A DNA stretch of 64,000 nucleotides from assembly GCA_015178975.1 (NCBI GenBank), contig WHVD01000133.1:163738-227737 (forward strand). Reading direction: 5' to 3'. Position numbers and translations under genes: made by a program. A model generated the notes under the pieces. The model worked only from the letters and a program-made list of their open reading frames with translations, was not told the DNA's origin and ran no database searches. The DNA comes from Hysterangium stoloniferum (lineage: Eukaryota; Basidiomycota; Agaricomycetes; Hysterangiales; Hysterangiaceae). Of this stretch, positions 22,621-32,427 are shown in pieces; positions within the stretch are counted from its first letter, which is position 1, and each line of letters starts with the position of its first letter.

Positions 22621-23136
22621 CTATAACTGATGACGAGAACCCACTCCAGTCTATCATCCAGGAGATAAGGTGTTTTTGGATGCAAGTAATCTAGTTACTA
22701 CCTGACCATCAGCCAAACTGGCACACCAGCGTTTGGGCCCCTTCATGATAGAAAGGGCAGTGGGCACACATGCATATCGACTGTGTTTACCTCAAAAGCT
22801 CAAGCATTTACACCCAGTTTTCCCTGTTGTTAAACTCATGCTTGCTCCAGTGGACCCTTTTCCAGGCCATCCTAAGCCCTACCAACCCCCCCAGATCTTG
22901 TAGGTAACCAAGAGGAATATGAGGTGGAGGAGGTCCTAGATAACAGGATGCACTATAGGAAGTTTCAGTATCTTATCAAATGGAGAGGTTATGGCTATGA
23001 GAAAAATGAGTGGGTGGATGCCAAGGATGTCCATGCACCAGAACTGGTAGCAGAGTTTCATCGACTACACTCAGGTCTGGACTCACCCACCTACTTGAAG
23101 CATTCCTGGACACTTTTTAGACCTGCCATGGGCTAG
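22621..23136 (+). pseudogene. Element II integrase tail and chromodomain
   Basis: After a degraded linker, the frame at 22924-23136 gives EVEEVLDNRMHYRKFQYLIK, WRGYGYEKNEWVDAKDV and ELVAEFHRLH, a canonical chromodomain (aromatic cage region YLIKW). The intervening 22621-22900 is homologous to the integrase C-terminus (a degenerate FLDASNL-like stretch) but split over frames. This confirms that element II is a chromovirus. Confidence 0.85.
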
Positions 23137-23559
23137 ACCTTTTGGGAACACAGACTGCAATCTAACTGTGCACAACAATGGTTAATTTGTGTGATTGCTG
23201 TGGAACAACAATATCACAAATGGGGGGTGGTATAGGGGATATAGGGTATACAACCTGGCCAGGAAGGCTCACAGCATCATGTATGCTGCTAGGTCCTATA
23301 GACTAGCAGCATGGGAAGATCCTAATCCCGAGTCTTACACTATCTGGCCACAGTGAAGCATCATGAACCTCCTCTGGTACTCATTTAAGGAGATTATTCC
23401 AATGGACTCTAATGATAGCCTACCCTCCTAACCCCAAGATGCACTGCCCAAGAAGTTATGCGACAGCCTGTCCACCTATGGGACATCTACTATGAGGAAT
23501 GCCTCACGTCCCAGAAGGAAACAATGTGGCAGTGTCTAGGAGGCTATTGAGTGGTCCAT
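23137..23559 (+). other. Element II 3' untranslated / probable start of its own LTR
   Basis: No gene is visible. A purine tract AATGGGGGG at about 23218-23227 is followed by TGGTATAGGGGATATAGGG, which could be the polypurine tract and the start of element II's own 3' LTR. The similar words GTATAGAGGGTATAGG occur at position 1 of the window. No second boundary was found. Confidence 0.4.
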
Positions 23560-23819
23560 TTGCCATTCAAAAGATGTCAGGACTGAAGGAGTGCTCAACT
23601 AGGGACTGAAGGAAAAGAATGGATCCATTTTTTTTTCCCTCTCCCCCCCTTTGTTCCACATCAACATCTTCCTTTACCACCCCTAAACCCACCAACCTCT
23701 CTTCAAGCACTGGGATCTTGGCACCTTGCAGTTTGGGGGGCTCCACACAAGATGCCTGGGGGGCATCCCAGAAACTTTCCGGGACTTCGTATAGCACATC
23801 CCTTTGAACTGGGGGGCAC
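23560..23819 (+). pseudogene. Remnant of ORF3 C-terminus and polypurine tract of a family A element
   Basis: The plus-strand text before the LTR (FPGLRIAHPFELGGTVKGM) matches the element I text before its LTR (CIAHPFELGGTVKGM), and the last 13 bases are the polypurine tract AACTGGGGGGCAC (23807-23819). The fragment is therefore the 3' end of an element related to I and III joined to element II DNA, not part of element II. The breakpoint near 23560 is approximate. Confidence 0.6.
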
Positions 23820-24870
23820 TGTGAAGGGTATGCTTTTACCACAATTTCATTGTGGTAAAACACTCCTTTTATTTTATTTATATTTTACACATTTTATTTA
23901 TATTTTTCTATCCTTTATATTCTTTGAATATTGTACCATTCATTAGTTTGAAGCTCTGTGTATACTTGTGGGTGCACTCAGCACCAGTGTGAAGAGTCGA
24001 TAGATTCTGACTGCTCGATGTACAAAGAATAGTATTTATTCAACTACTATTATTAAGTATTGACCGTCCTGTACAATACTGTAGATTACTAGACTGATAG
24101 TACTAGTAAAGAGACGCACTACATGTCACAAGAGCAACTGTACAGTTGCTCGTGACGATGAGGACTGGAGAAAAGAAGAGTTGACCTTTACGGTACAACT
24201 TGTAGCTAGAAGTAAGAAAGATAGTCAGCGAAAGACTGAATATCAGAGGTAGAGATATAGCAGTGCGAATCGACTAGAGTGTCAATGAGCACAAAGACTT
24301 GAGAGTGGGACTTGACCTTCACGGTTTGAGTCCAAAGATTATTAGTATGCAAGAAGTCACTACTTTTATAAGTAGCTGAGACGTTACCCTTGACACCTCT
24401 CGCTATTCGACGTCGGGGTCGTTACAAGGTGGTGTCTGCTGGGTAAAAAGGTGTCTGAGTTTCATTAGGTGCTGAGTGCACCCACAAGTATACACAATGC
24501 TTCGAACTAATGAAATATGCAATATTCGAAGAATATAAAAGATAGAAAAATATGAATAAAATGTGTAAAATATAAATGAAATAAAAGGAGTGTTTTACCA
24601 CAATGAAACTGTGGTAAAAGCATACTCCTCACAACCAGAAAGGGAGACACACTTTTACCCAAGCACCATCACTCGTAAGACACAAACTAGGTCTACAGCG
24701 AGTGGTGATCAGGGTAACGTGTCAGCTACCACATAGGTAGCATTATCTGAGCTAGCAAACACTTCTGGCCTCAAACTATAACAGTTGAGGCCTCCACTCA
24801 AATCATCCTTCCTCCCATTCTACTCATTTCTTCATATATAGAATGGTCAAAACTTCCACCACTCTTCACA
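23820..24870 (+). mobile_element. 3' LTR, family A, interrupted by a chimeric LTR
   Basis: It starts TGTGAAGGGTATGC with the family A hairpin and ends CCACTCTTCACA at 24870. The two halves (23820-23987 and 24639-24870) join cleanly once the inner LTR (23988-24633) and one ACCAG copy are removed. It is followed by a truncated LTR F, which was probably its target. Confidence 0.87.
23988..24633 (-). mobile_element. Chimeric solo LTR (family B / family A)
   Basis: The plus-strand left part (23988 to about 24440) is family B (TGTGAAGAGTCGATAGATTC; compare 35204), while the right part (about 24455-24633) is family A (GGTGCTGAGTGCACCC, hairpin, CTCCTCACA). The crossover lies in the conserved block near 24440-24460. 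Exact ACCAG duplications (23983-23987 and 24634-24638) flank the whole chimera, so it inserted as a recombinant and was not formed in place. Confidence 0.88.
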
Positions 24871-25025
24871 CCCACGAACTCCGCCTGGACTCCCCAGGTT
24901 TCTGGTCCACCTGTTTGAAATTGGACAACACAATCTCACGAGGGTGCAGCCTATAAGCTGAAGCCAAGTCCTACCGGATTTCCTGTGGGTTTCTCCAGAA
25001 ACCTGCCATGTACATAACCTTAACA
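24871..25025 (+). mobile_element. LTR F fragment (3' end), 5' LTR of a collapsed element
   Basis: It corresponds to the last 155 bp of family F, including the conserved GAGGGTGCAGC...GCTGAAGCCAAGTCC block (24940-24971), and ends CCTTAACA. Its 5' part is missing at the junction with the family A LTR ending at 24870. Confidence 0.8.
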
Positions 25026-25047
25026 CTTCGGCATAAAGGGAGGGTAC
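25026..25047 (+). other. 22-bp residual internal region between two F LTRs
   Basis: The sequence CTTCGGCAT then AAAGGGAGGGTAC lies exactly between the end of one LTR F and the start of the next. The second half is polypurine-tract-like and the first half is in the primer-binding-site position. It is read as an element with almost its whole interior deleted. Confidence 0.6.
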
Positions 25048-25692
25048 TGTTACAACCAGAATTCCCACCAGACTCTGGGCACTAACTTATATGCACCCAC
25101 ACCCTATACGCACCAATTGTCAGTTTACCGGAATTCCCACCAGACTCCATACATCAGACTTGTCCACATTCGACTTCATTACTTCATGTATCAGTCACTG
25201 GAATTCCTGCTAGACTCTGTCCCTGTCTATGTCTGACCCTGTCCTACACATCAGTCACTGGACCCCACTCAGAAAACCCATCATCCCTCTAACTGAGCCC
25301 CATTTTCATTATTACTGGATTTGGTATGTTATTCATTCCACAGTCTATATAGTCTGGCAGATGTTGTATATACAATCCAGTCAGAAAATCAGCTTAGATT
25401 TTCCCCAGTAATCTTAGTATATTTTCCGCTCTAAATTCCTCTTTGAATCACACTGCTCTTACTAGTCAGAGCCCATGGGCTCCGATGCATCTATCACTCA
25501 ACCTCCAACCTATCCATCTCAACTCCCCGACCTCTCAACCCACAAACCCACCCGGGCTCCCTGGGATTCCTGTCCACCCATTTGAAATTGGACAAGATGA
25601 TCTCATGAGGGTGCAGCCTATAAGCTGAAGCCAAGTCCTACCAGATTTCCCGCAGGTTTCTCTGGAAACCCTCCATGTACACACCCTTAACA
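25048..25692 (+). mobile_element. LTR F, 3' LTR of the collapsed element (645 bp)
   Basis: It starts TGTTACAACCAGAATTCC and ends ACCCTTAACA, and is collinear with LTR F at 33964-34718. It has TATATAG near 25350, the minisatellite position near 25510-25550 and the conserved U5 block at 25607-25638. The right flank CCAAC has no partner because the left LTR is truncated. Confidence 0.85.
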
Positions 25693-26797
25693 CCAACTCT
25701 CTATACCCACTGCCGGACAACCTGCTGGGACCTGGACTCTGCCCTATATGCACCCAACCCACTGTATGGAACCTAACATACAGTCACAACTGGGGTTCCT
25801 GCTGGGACCCATCCATCACACCTGTCTGTACCCAACACATACATACCTGTCTGACACCTGTCTGCACCTAACCCTCTGTGTCTCATGTACCAGTCCTCGG
25901 ATGCTGCCAGACCCCCTGCACATCCAACCTGTTTATACCCAACATTGTCTCATGCACCAAGTCCCTGGACTCTGCCCAGACTCCTGGAGCCCTCTGACTG
26001 AGCCCTGCTCCAGTTATGGTCAAATGGTCTGTCATGTGTCTCATGTACCAGTCATCAGACTCCACCAGACTCTGAACTCCACCGGACTCCGAACTCCACC
26101 CTATATACACCCTACACTCTGTATCTCATGGACCAGTCACCGGACTCTGACTGGACTCCCAGAACCCCTCTAACAGAGCCCCCTTCCCATTATGGTCTAA
26201 TGACCTGTCATGTTTCAGACCCTACTCCCATTCCATTCCATCCCTAATACCTAGTTTGGTATTTACTTGTTTCATTTTGTGTTTAATAGTTCTGCCCCTC
26301 ATTAATACTGGATTTGGTATTATTACATTTTATAGTCTATGTAAGTCTCCTATATTCATGTACTAAGAATCCAGTCTTAATCTCGAACAAGTTACACCCT
26401 CAAACAAGTTACACCCTCAAACAAGTTACACCCTCAAACAAGTTACACCCTCAAACAAGTTACACCCCTGATCCAGTCTTTGCTCCCTGCATGCTCGATT
26501 CCTGGAACTCCCATGGGAACTCCGGAATCTACATCTCCTTGTATGCATTCTGTCAGCTCAAAATATGGACACCCAAATGAGTGTATGAGGGTGCAGCACA
26601 TAAGCTGAAGCCAAGTCCATCTCAGCTGTACCTACTTCTGATAATTATTCTGATACCACACTCCCTTGTACTAATATCCCCAGAAACTCCCCTGGACTTA
26701 TTACCTGGGGACTCTGTGGGACATTTCCCAGAAAAGAGGTGTTCAGAATAATTACCGGAAACCAGAAAATCCATGGGCCTTTGTTCAGAACTTAATG
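25693..26797 (+). mobile_element. LTR G (5' end unclear)
   Basis: A divergent relative of LTR F: degenerate ACCAGTCACCGGACTC and CATGTTTCAGACC blocks, ACTGGATTTGGTATT, the 17-bp tandem array, the U5 block at 26587-26618, and an end like TTCAGAACTTAA. A second copy is at 55075-55515 in reverse. The start was probably overwritten by the F element. Open frames in it are not genes. Confidence 0.7.
26386..26468 (+). repeat. 17-bp tandem array in LTR G, about 5 units
   Basis: ACAAGTTACACCCTCAA is repeated almost perfectly five times, starting after ATCTCGA. The reverse copy of LTR G (about 55397-55475) has about four more divergent units, so the array predates the divergence of the copies. Confidence 0.85.
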
Positions 26798-26799
26798 CA

Positions 26800-27170
26800 T
26801 ACACTGCAGGAGTATTAGCTTGATTTAACTCAAACCATGGCATGGCATACTGGAAGGCTGTCAAACACCTACTGCAATATTTGAAAGGAACTATGGATAT
26901 GAAACTCACATACATATAGTCCAGACCCTTTAAAACCAGATCCATTTGTTGGCTTCAGTGATGCCAATTATGGTGGAGACAAGGACAGTGGAAAATCAAC
27001 AATAGGCTATATAATCAAAGTAGAAGCTAGAGCAGCAAGCTACAACCAATTGTGACACTATCCATCACAGAAGCTGAATATGTTGCTGCAGTTGCAGCAG
27101 GAAAGGATATCTGTTGGATGCAGAACCTATTAAAGGAATTGGGATACCAAGGCACACAGTGTATGTAATA
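26800..27170 (+). pseudogene. Copia (Ty1) RNase H / C-terminal pol remnant
   Basis: Translated pieces in shifting frames give AYWKAVKHLLQYLKGTMDMK, DPFVGFSDANYGGD(K)DSGKST, SITEAEYVAAVAAGKD and WMQNLLKELGY. These are the typical Copia RNase H blocks (HW..VKR.LRYLKGT; DADWAGD...RRSTSGY; STAEAEY.A). At least two frameshifts and several stops are present. It directly follows LTR G in the same orientation, which suggests that LTR G and its relatives F, H, I and L belong to Copia-type elements (inference). Confidence 0.85.
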
Positions 27171-27321
27171 TTGGAATGGGTAGTTGTTAAGATCTAAAGT
27201 CAAAGACAAAAAGGGATGACTCATAACATTGCTGTAGGCTGGAGCTCCACCTTCCAAAGTAAGCCAGAGGTGCAGTAACTTTCTCAGTCCTTCCTTGAGT
27301 GTATAGTACCGTATTATTGTG
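27171..27321. other. Degraded sequence after the Copia remnant
   Basis: No gene, terminal repeat or motif was recognised; probably the decayed end of the Copia element. The last 8 bases (TTATTGTG, 27314-27321) are the left target duplication of the next element. Confidence 0.4.
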
Positions 27322-27883
27322 CACCTGTGGTACCCATGCATGCATATCTAGTTAGGCACAGAACACTAGTGCTGCTTGCCTTATAGTTAGATAGGATAGC
27401 CGTTGTCTCCCTCTCCCAGAAATAATACCGTTTTATAATTCTGTCTTGAATAAAAATTTATTTTTTCCCTCGCATACTCCTATGTGTCCAAATTTATAAG
27501 CAAATTAGCCTGAGTGGACATGTGTAGCTCCGGGCTCCTTGTTGCATTGGGCTTCTTCCCCTTGCTTACCGGCCACACTACCCGTCACAGCGCTGCCTTC
27601 AGCAATGTCCTCCAGAGTCATACTCACTGACAACAAGCTTGTGTTCCAGCATTCCTGGCCACCCAGAAGGGTGCACTTGATGCACCTGGTGGCACTGATA
27701 TATTTTAGACATTGTTACATGCATAATATGTACTTTTGACTCAGTGAAATGAAATAAGTAATATTGTTCACATATTTCAGGTAAAATTATCAAATTTTTG
27801 ATATTGGTGGGGTATTAAATGCATTGACGAAACTGAAGAAGAGAAGATGAAATTTAAATGTAAAAGCATTTCTGCTTCACAGA
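27322..27883 (+). repeat. Left terminal inverted repeat arm
   Basis: Complementary to 29241-29970 apart from scattered substitutions and the absence of the 153-bp segment present in the right arm. Includes ATTTATTTTTTCCCTCGC and the signal-peptide-like coding stretch without the insert. Confidence 0.85.
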
Positions 27884-27930
27884 TGGAGACCTTAGGAAGA
27901 GGTAAGGTCGACATATATGTGTCCTATGTC

Positions 27931-28540
27931 TCAAGGATGTCGTGTGGCATCGCTCGTAGGTGGCCTTAGTAAAGACAAGGATATTAGCTGCAAGAAGTCC
28001 AAACAGACTTGAATCTCACCTCCAATATTGGGGTCATACATCTCCAGGTGCCGCACCAGGGTGATGTACAAGACCTTCAACATGTCCAATTGCTGGATGA
28101 GGTATGAAAATTTGTCTACAGTGGCTCGCAGAGGCCTGTCAATATTGTTGAAGCTACCAGACGGACTCAGCTTGATGCCCACCCTATCATACCCACACTT
28201 CAATGAGGGCATGATAACCTCTATGGTGGGCCGCACTCTATTGTGAATGGAGCCACCCAATGTTCTGTGTGCTGGTTACAATTGAAATCAAAGAATTGAT
28301 GCAGAAGGTAACCATTGCCAGCCTGGACTACTCCTGCATGCGTGCATCGTCATCAGCAGGCCATCACTAACAGTTCTACACAGAAGTACATATGTTCTAT
28401 CCTATCGAAGCCTGTCTGCTTGGCGTTTTGAGCAGCATTTTCATATGCCAGAATGAGATCCTGTGGATAGGCAATTGGGACAGGCTGCACATCATATAAG
28501 AGTGCATCAAGACAAGGCAGCCTGTACAAAACTATAGACC
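27931..28540 (-). pseudogene. Unrecognised coding fragment inside the TIR element
   Basis: Two protein-like stretches on the minus strand: about 28540-28375 (LYDVQPVPIAYPQDLILAY, TGFDRIEHMYFCVEL) and 28260-27931 (RPTIEVIMPSLKCGYDRVGI, YLIQQLDMLKVLYITLVRH). They are separated by a stop or possible intron around 28270-28370 and neither has a clear start. Composition looks like a real protein. I recognise no domain. It could be a captured host gene piece or a relic of the element's own protein. Confidence 0.4.
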
Positions 28541-29240
28541 ATTACATTGTTAATAATAGCAAGTCTTTGCATAAACTGAGATCGTGAATTGCAATTGAAT
28601 CCACAATGACGAATGTATGCATATATATGCACATATACCATAATGCCATAAAGGGAACTAACTCCTTATTTCTCCTTAATGATGCAATTGGCTAGAAACT
28701 TCGAGTATCTAAATTTCTCTTTTACTCTCCTAAAGACTCCCCTAAATAATTACAAAGTAAATAAAAGAACACGAAATTCACCATGTACCTCAGTGAAAGT
28801 CATTCACTCACTCACTGAGATTCATGTTTAAACTCTATCCTTCTGAATTCTTGTCTTCTACTCAACATACATATCCAGGTATTCCAGTGTAAGAGACTGA
28901 GCCTCCCTACACTGCAATTTAGTAATATTTAACCCCATTGTTGTCCACATCCCATTGCCCTCACCTCCCATTGTTCCCCACTAGTATATATTATGTACAT
29001 ATGGATTTTCAATGAAGTAGTGGTTTTGTTCTCACCATTCATTCTAGTGTCTGTTTGCACCTACAGCAAATACTAGTCTTACATGAGGCAACACTGAACC
29101 TGCCTCTGAAATACCTTTCCCAAGGCTCTTTGTTCTGGCATGTCTGGATGACTGAGTCACTTTACTGAAGTTGACTCCAAGTCGTGACATCGGCTGGAAG
29201 AGAGATAATGGAGAGGAAGACATACCAGGCCATAGCTCGT

Positions 29241-29970
29241 CTGTGAAGCAGAAACACTTTTACATTTGAATTTCATCTTCTCTTCTTCAGTTTAGTCAAT
29301 GCATTTAATACCCCACCAATATCAAAAATTTGATAATTTTACCTGAAGTATGTAAACAAAATTACTTATTTCATTTCACTGAGTCAAAAGTATGTACATA
29401 TTACACGTGTAACAATGTCTAAAATATATCAGTGCCACCAGGTGCATCAAGTGGGCCCTTCTGGGTGGCCAGGAACGCTGGAACACGAACTCATTGTCAC
29501 TGATGACAAGCGCGTTAGTATGACCCTGGAGGACGTTGCCGAAGGCAGCACCGTGACGGGTAGTGTGTGTAAGAATATGCAATGGGATTTCATGTGGGTG
29601 AGGGGATGACAAAGTCCCTACCGAAATACATGTGATGACTAAGCTACTGTACAGTACTAAATACCCGAGTGTAGTCAGACTGTGAGCACTCTCAATGGCT
29701 TGCAATATTCTAACAGTGTGGCCGGTAAGCAAGGAGAAGAGGCCCAATGCAACAAGGAGCCTGGAGCTACACATGTCCACTCAGGCTAATTTGCTTCTAA
29801 ATTTGGACACAGGAGTACGCGAGGGAAAAAATAAATTTTTATTCAAGACAGAATTATAAAACGGTATTATTTCCGGGAGAGGGAGACGACGGCTATCCTA
29901 TCTAACTATAAAGCGAGCTGCGCTAGTGTTCTGCGCCTAACTAGATATGGGTGCATGGGTACCACAGGTG
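29241..29970 (-). repeat. Right terminal inverted repeat arm
   Basis: Complementary to the left arm. It has an additional 153-bp segment (about 29562-29714) bounded by the short direct repeat CACACT. Confidence 0.85.
29376..29780 (-). CDS. 134-aa ORF with N-terminal hydrophobic segment in right TIR arm
   Basis: The frame starts MDMCSSRLLVALGLFSLLTG, resembling a signal peptide or short membrane anchor, and continues through the 153-bp arm-specific segment to PPRRAHLMHLVALIYFRHC. The left arm encodes the same ends but lacks 51 codons in frame, then hits a stop (CACTGA). The frame is open and the arms differ by a multiple of three, which hints at past coding, but there is no homology I recognise and it may be chance. 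Confidence 0.3.
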   Translation of the reverse strand: MDMCSSRLLVALGLFSLLTGHTVRILQAIESAHSLTTLGYLVLYSSLVITCISVGTLSSPHPHEIPLHILTHTTRHGAAFGNVLQGHTNALVISDNEFVFQRSWPPRRAHLMHLVALIYFRHCYTCNMYILLTQ

Positions 29971-30341
29971 TTATTGTGCCATCTAACCAGCTAAGTTTAA
30001 CAATAATAATTACAATAACACCGAACCCATCAATTCAGAATATCACGCATTATGATAATGTTGAAACGTTGTGGCTGCTTCCACTATTCAGTCGCTACCC
30101 GGAGTCTGGCCACAGCCGACCTCCGCATATATGTTTCCACTCCACTTTGTTTCACCTTCAGACTGGCTGTAGTAAGCCGCCAGCAACATTCTCCAAGTTT
30201 TTTGGGTAGTGTTCATATACCTTCTCTTTTGCCATCCTACAGCATTGTAAAGTGTTGGATGCGCTATTCCCTCCGCTGTTAGTCTTCTTTGGATCTAGCG
30301 TTAGCTCTTAATAACTGAGCGTACACACTTCACAAGCCAAT

Positions 30342-31274
30342 ATGACGTACTGTGAACGTTGCGACAGACATTTTGGATCTTACGGAGCCCTTTACCGTCA
30401 CGAACGAGACTCCAGTGCTCATAATATCTGTGGTGACTGCGAGAGAGATTTTCTTACTTGGCATGGCATGAAAGAACACTGGGTGCAGAGCCCAAGACAT
30501 TTCTACTGCCAATATTGCAACGAGCATTATGATAATCGAGATGACCTTCATGTACACTTTGAAGACGCACATTACTTTTGTTCAGGCTGTTCAAAGGTAC
30601 GTTGCCTCCCGTGTGTTATTTCTGGATTATAATATATCAACACCAATCACGTCCTTTATTCAGGTCTTCAAGAACGAAGCAGGACTCCATGAACACAATC
30701 GCCAAAGTCATTACTATTGCGCCGAGTGCTGCCGCCTGTTCCGCAGCCAGAGCAACCTCGACGGGCATCTCAACTCCTCCACGCACAAGCCGAAAAGCGT
30801 GATGTGCCCTGGGAGAAATTGCGGAAGAGGCTTCGTCTCCATGTCCGCCCTCATTCTCCACTTCGAGTCGGGCACCTGCCCCTCCGGGATGACGCGCGCG
30901 GAGCTTAACCGCAACGTTGCCCGCGTGGACCGGACAACTACTTCACGAATCCCGCGAAGCTCATCACCGGACCGGAGGTCGTCCAGACATGGGCCACTGA
31001 GCGTTCGTGGAATGGCTACGCGTACGAATGTTTCCTTTGCCACGGGACGTTTGGGGCGTTACGGTCGCTCAATGCCCATCTACAAAGCCCGCGACACCAG
31101 GCGAAGATCTATAGGTGTCCGAATCGTGCTGGTTGTGGAACAAAATTCAGCGTGTTGAGTTCGTTGACGCAGCATGTTAAGAGTGGAAAATGTGGGGTTA
31201 ATAGGTTCAGGGAGGTTCAAAATGCCATGGATGCGCTGGTCAACGGTGTTAAGAGGCTTGGGATGCGAGCCTAA
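30342..31274 (+). pseudogene. C2H2 zinc-finger protein gene, two exons, one frameshift
   Basis: Exon 1 is 30342-30596; the 67-bp intron 30597-30663 is GTACGT...TTCAG; exon 2 runs from 30664 to the stop at 31272-31274. Fingers or half-fingers: CERCDRHFGSYGALYRHE, CGDCERDFLTWHGMKEHW, YCQYCNEHYDNRDDLHVHFE, CAECCRLFRSQSNLDGHLNS, then CPGRNCGRGFVSMSALILHF. At about 30932 one base is missing: the upstream frame is open to 31158 but turns into arginine-rich nonsense, while the +1 frame from 30933 gives TNPAKLITGPEVVQTWATE, YECFLCHGTFGALRSLNAHL and CGTKFSVLSSLTQHV. The layout matches a gene family I know from agaricomycetes (function unstudied; probably nucleic-acid binding). Either a recent frameshift or a homopolymer error (GG for GGG). 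Confidence 0.85.
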
Positions 31275-32427
31275 ATGTCTTGGGAATGCGACTTTTCAGC
31301 CAGTTATATTGTACGCGCGGTGCGGGTCTTATTTGATAGTCCCGAAATATATTCCTATATAATATCGATTGTAATGGTAATCATCGCTGGCGAGGCACAA
31401 AATGTGCCATTGAAATTCAGTGGTTGGGTATACAATATATAATGTATACTTATCTGTTCAATATAAACTATTTATGTAATGGAAATCTACTATGGATAAC
31501 AGAGGAGGAAAAATTGAGATGTGTCTGTGCTAAGACAATTCGATGGTCCCGGGCAATAACACAGCACAAGTACTGAGGTTCAGCTTGGTTTTTGACGTCT
31601 CACATGTCACAACACCAGCGGTGTGTAGAGTGCTAAATCCTAATGTCGGCGAGATCAAACAAAGGCTAATTATTAGACATAATCGCGAGGTAGTATGGCA
31701 ACTTCAATTACAATAGGATTCTTCTAGACAATGCAGGGATTTTATCTCCAACAGGTGAGAGTATGGTATCATCCAGCAGTGAAACGCACTGGCATACCCC
31801 AACATCCCCAAGAGTTCCGGAAACGCTTCACAGTGAGCGGCTGCCAATGAGTGCACCTAGGTGGTTCTAACACCCATCGATTCATGCAAGTTATCATACA
31901 TGTACTTTCACCTTCCATATACCCAGAGTGTTTCACTTAATCTATCCTTGACTGACTTTATAGCGTTAACGATGCCAAATCCGATATCATCATGACAGTG
32001 TTTAACCTTCTGTTTGTATGGGCATTGACACTTCGTAACCCTGTCACCCCCTCCCCCTCCCTGGATGAGGAGATCCCTCCTCTAACCATAAACAGTCCTT
32101 AGCCACGGCTGGTGTCACTGCAGTCTGCTCGGGAGATGATAAGTGGCACATTATTCCCAGCCATGAGGCCTTATGCCCCACATAAATGGGGATCGTAGAT
32201 GCGTATCCATGGACCAGTTGTATTTATGACGATTACGACATGCTTTATGGAGCAACGCATAGAAATAAATAACCTGGTGGCACCATCACATAGGCAGCCC
32301 ATATGATGTGCTGATTAATAGAGATGAATGATGAGTGGCATTGAGGCAACCTCCTGTCAAAGTTGCACCATCTTCTAAAATATCCAAAAGGGCGATGAGA
32401 GTTCACAAAGTACCAAGAAGACCTCAG
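31275..32427. other. Intergenic, nothing recognised
   Basis: Downstream of the zinc-finger gene I see no convincing coding frame, repeat or RNA. A 92-codon minus-strand frame at 32245-32523 overlaps the next LTR and is not supported. CTCAG at 32423-32427 is the target duplication of LTR H. Confidence 0.5.

Larger units (their letters stand above)
27322..29970. mobile_element. DNA element with long terminal inverted repeats and 8-bp target duplication
   Basis: The ends are perfect complements: CACCTGTGGTACCC at 27322 and GGGTACCACAGGTG ending at 29970. TTATTGTG flanks both sides exactly (27314-27321 and 29971-29978). The inverted arms run 27322-27883 and 29241-29970 (about 560 and 730 bp; the right arm has a 153-bp extra segment). 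No transposase was recognised in the 1.36-kb centre, so it is probably non-autonomous. An 8-bp duplication is compatible with hAT-like or KDZ-like transposition, and long arms recall MULEs; superfamily not assigned. Confidence 0.82.

Noticed and set aside
23567-23863. A 98-codon minus-strand frame at the end of element II
   Set aside because: The plus strand here matches the ORF3-to-LTR junction of element I; the antisense frame has no homology and enters the LTR.
25048-26580. Several 60-140-codon frames rich in Pro, Thr, His and Ser in LTR F/G
   Set aside because: Low-complexity C-rich DNA; frames are not conserved between copies.
29562-29714. The 153-bp arm-specific segment as a spliceosomal intron retained in one arm
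   Set aside because: It begins GTTAGA but has no AG acceptor at the joining point; direct repeats CACACT fit a deletion or insertion instead.
30597-31158. Open frame continuing past 30933 as the real C-terminus of the zinc-finger protein
   Set aside because: That frame becomes Arg/Ser-rich without finger motifs, while the +1 frame restores regular Cys/His spacing and a natural stop.
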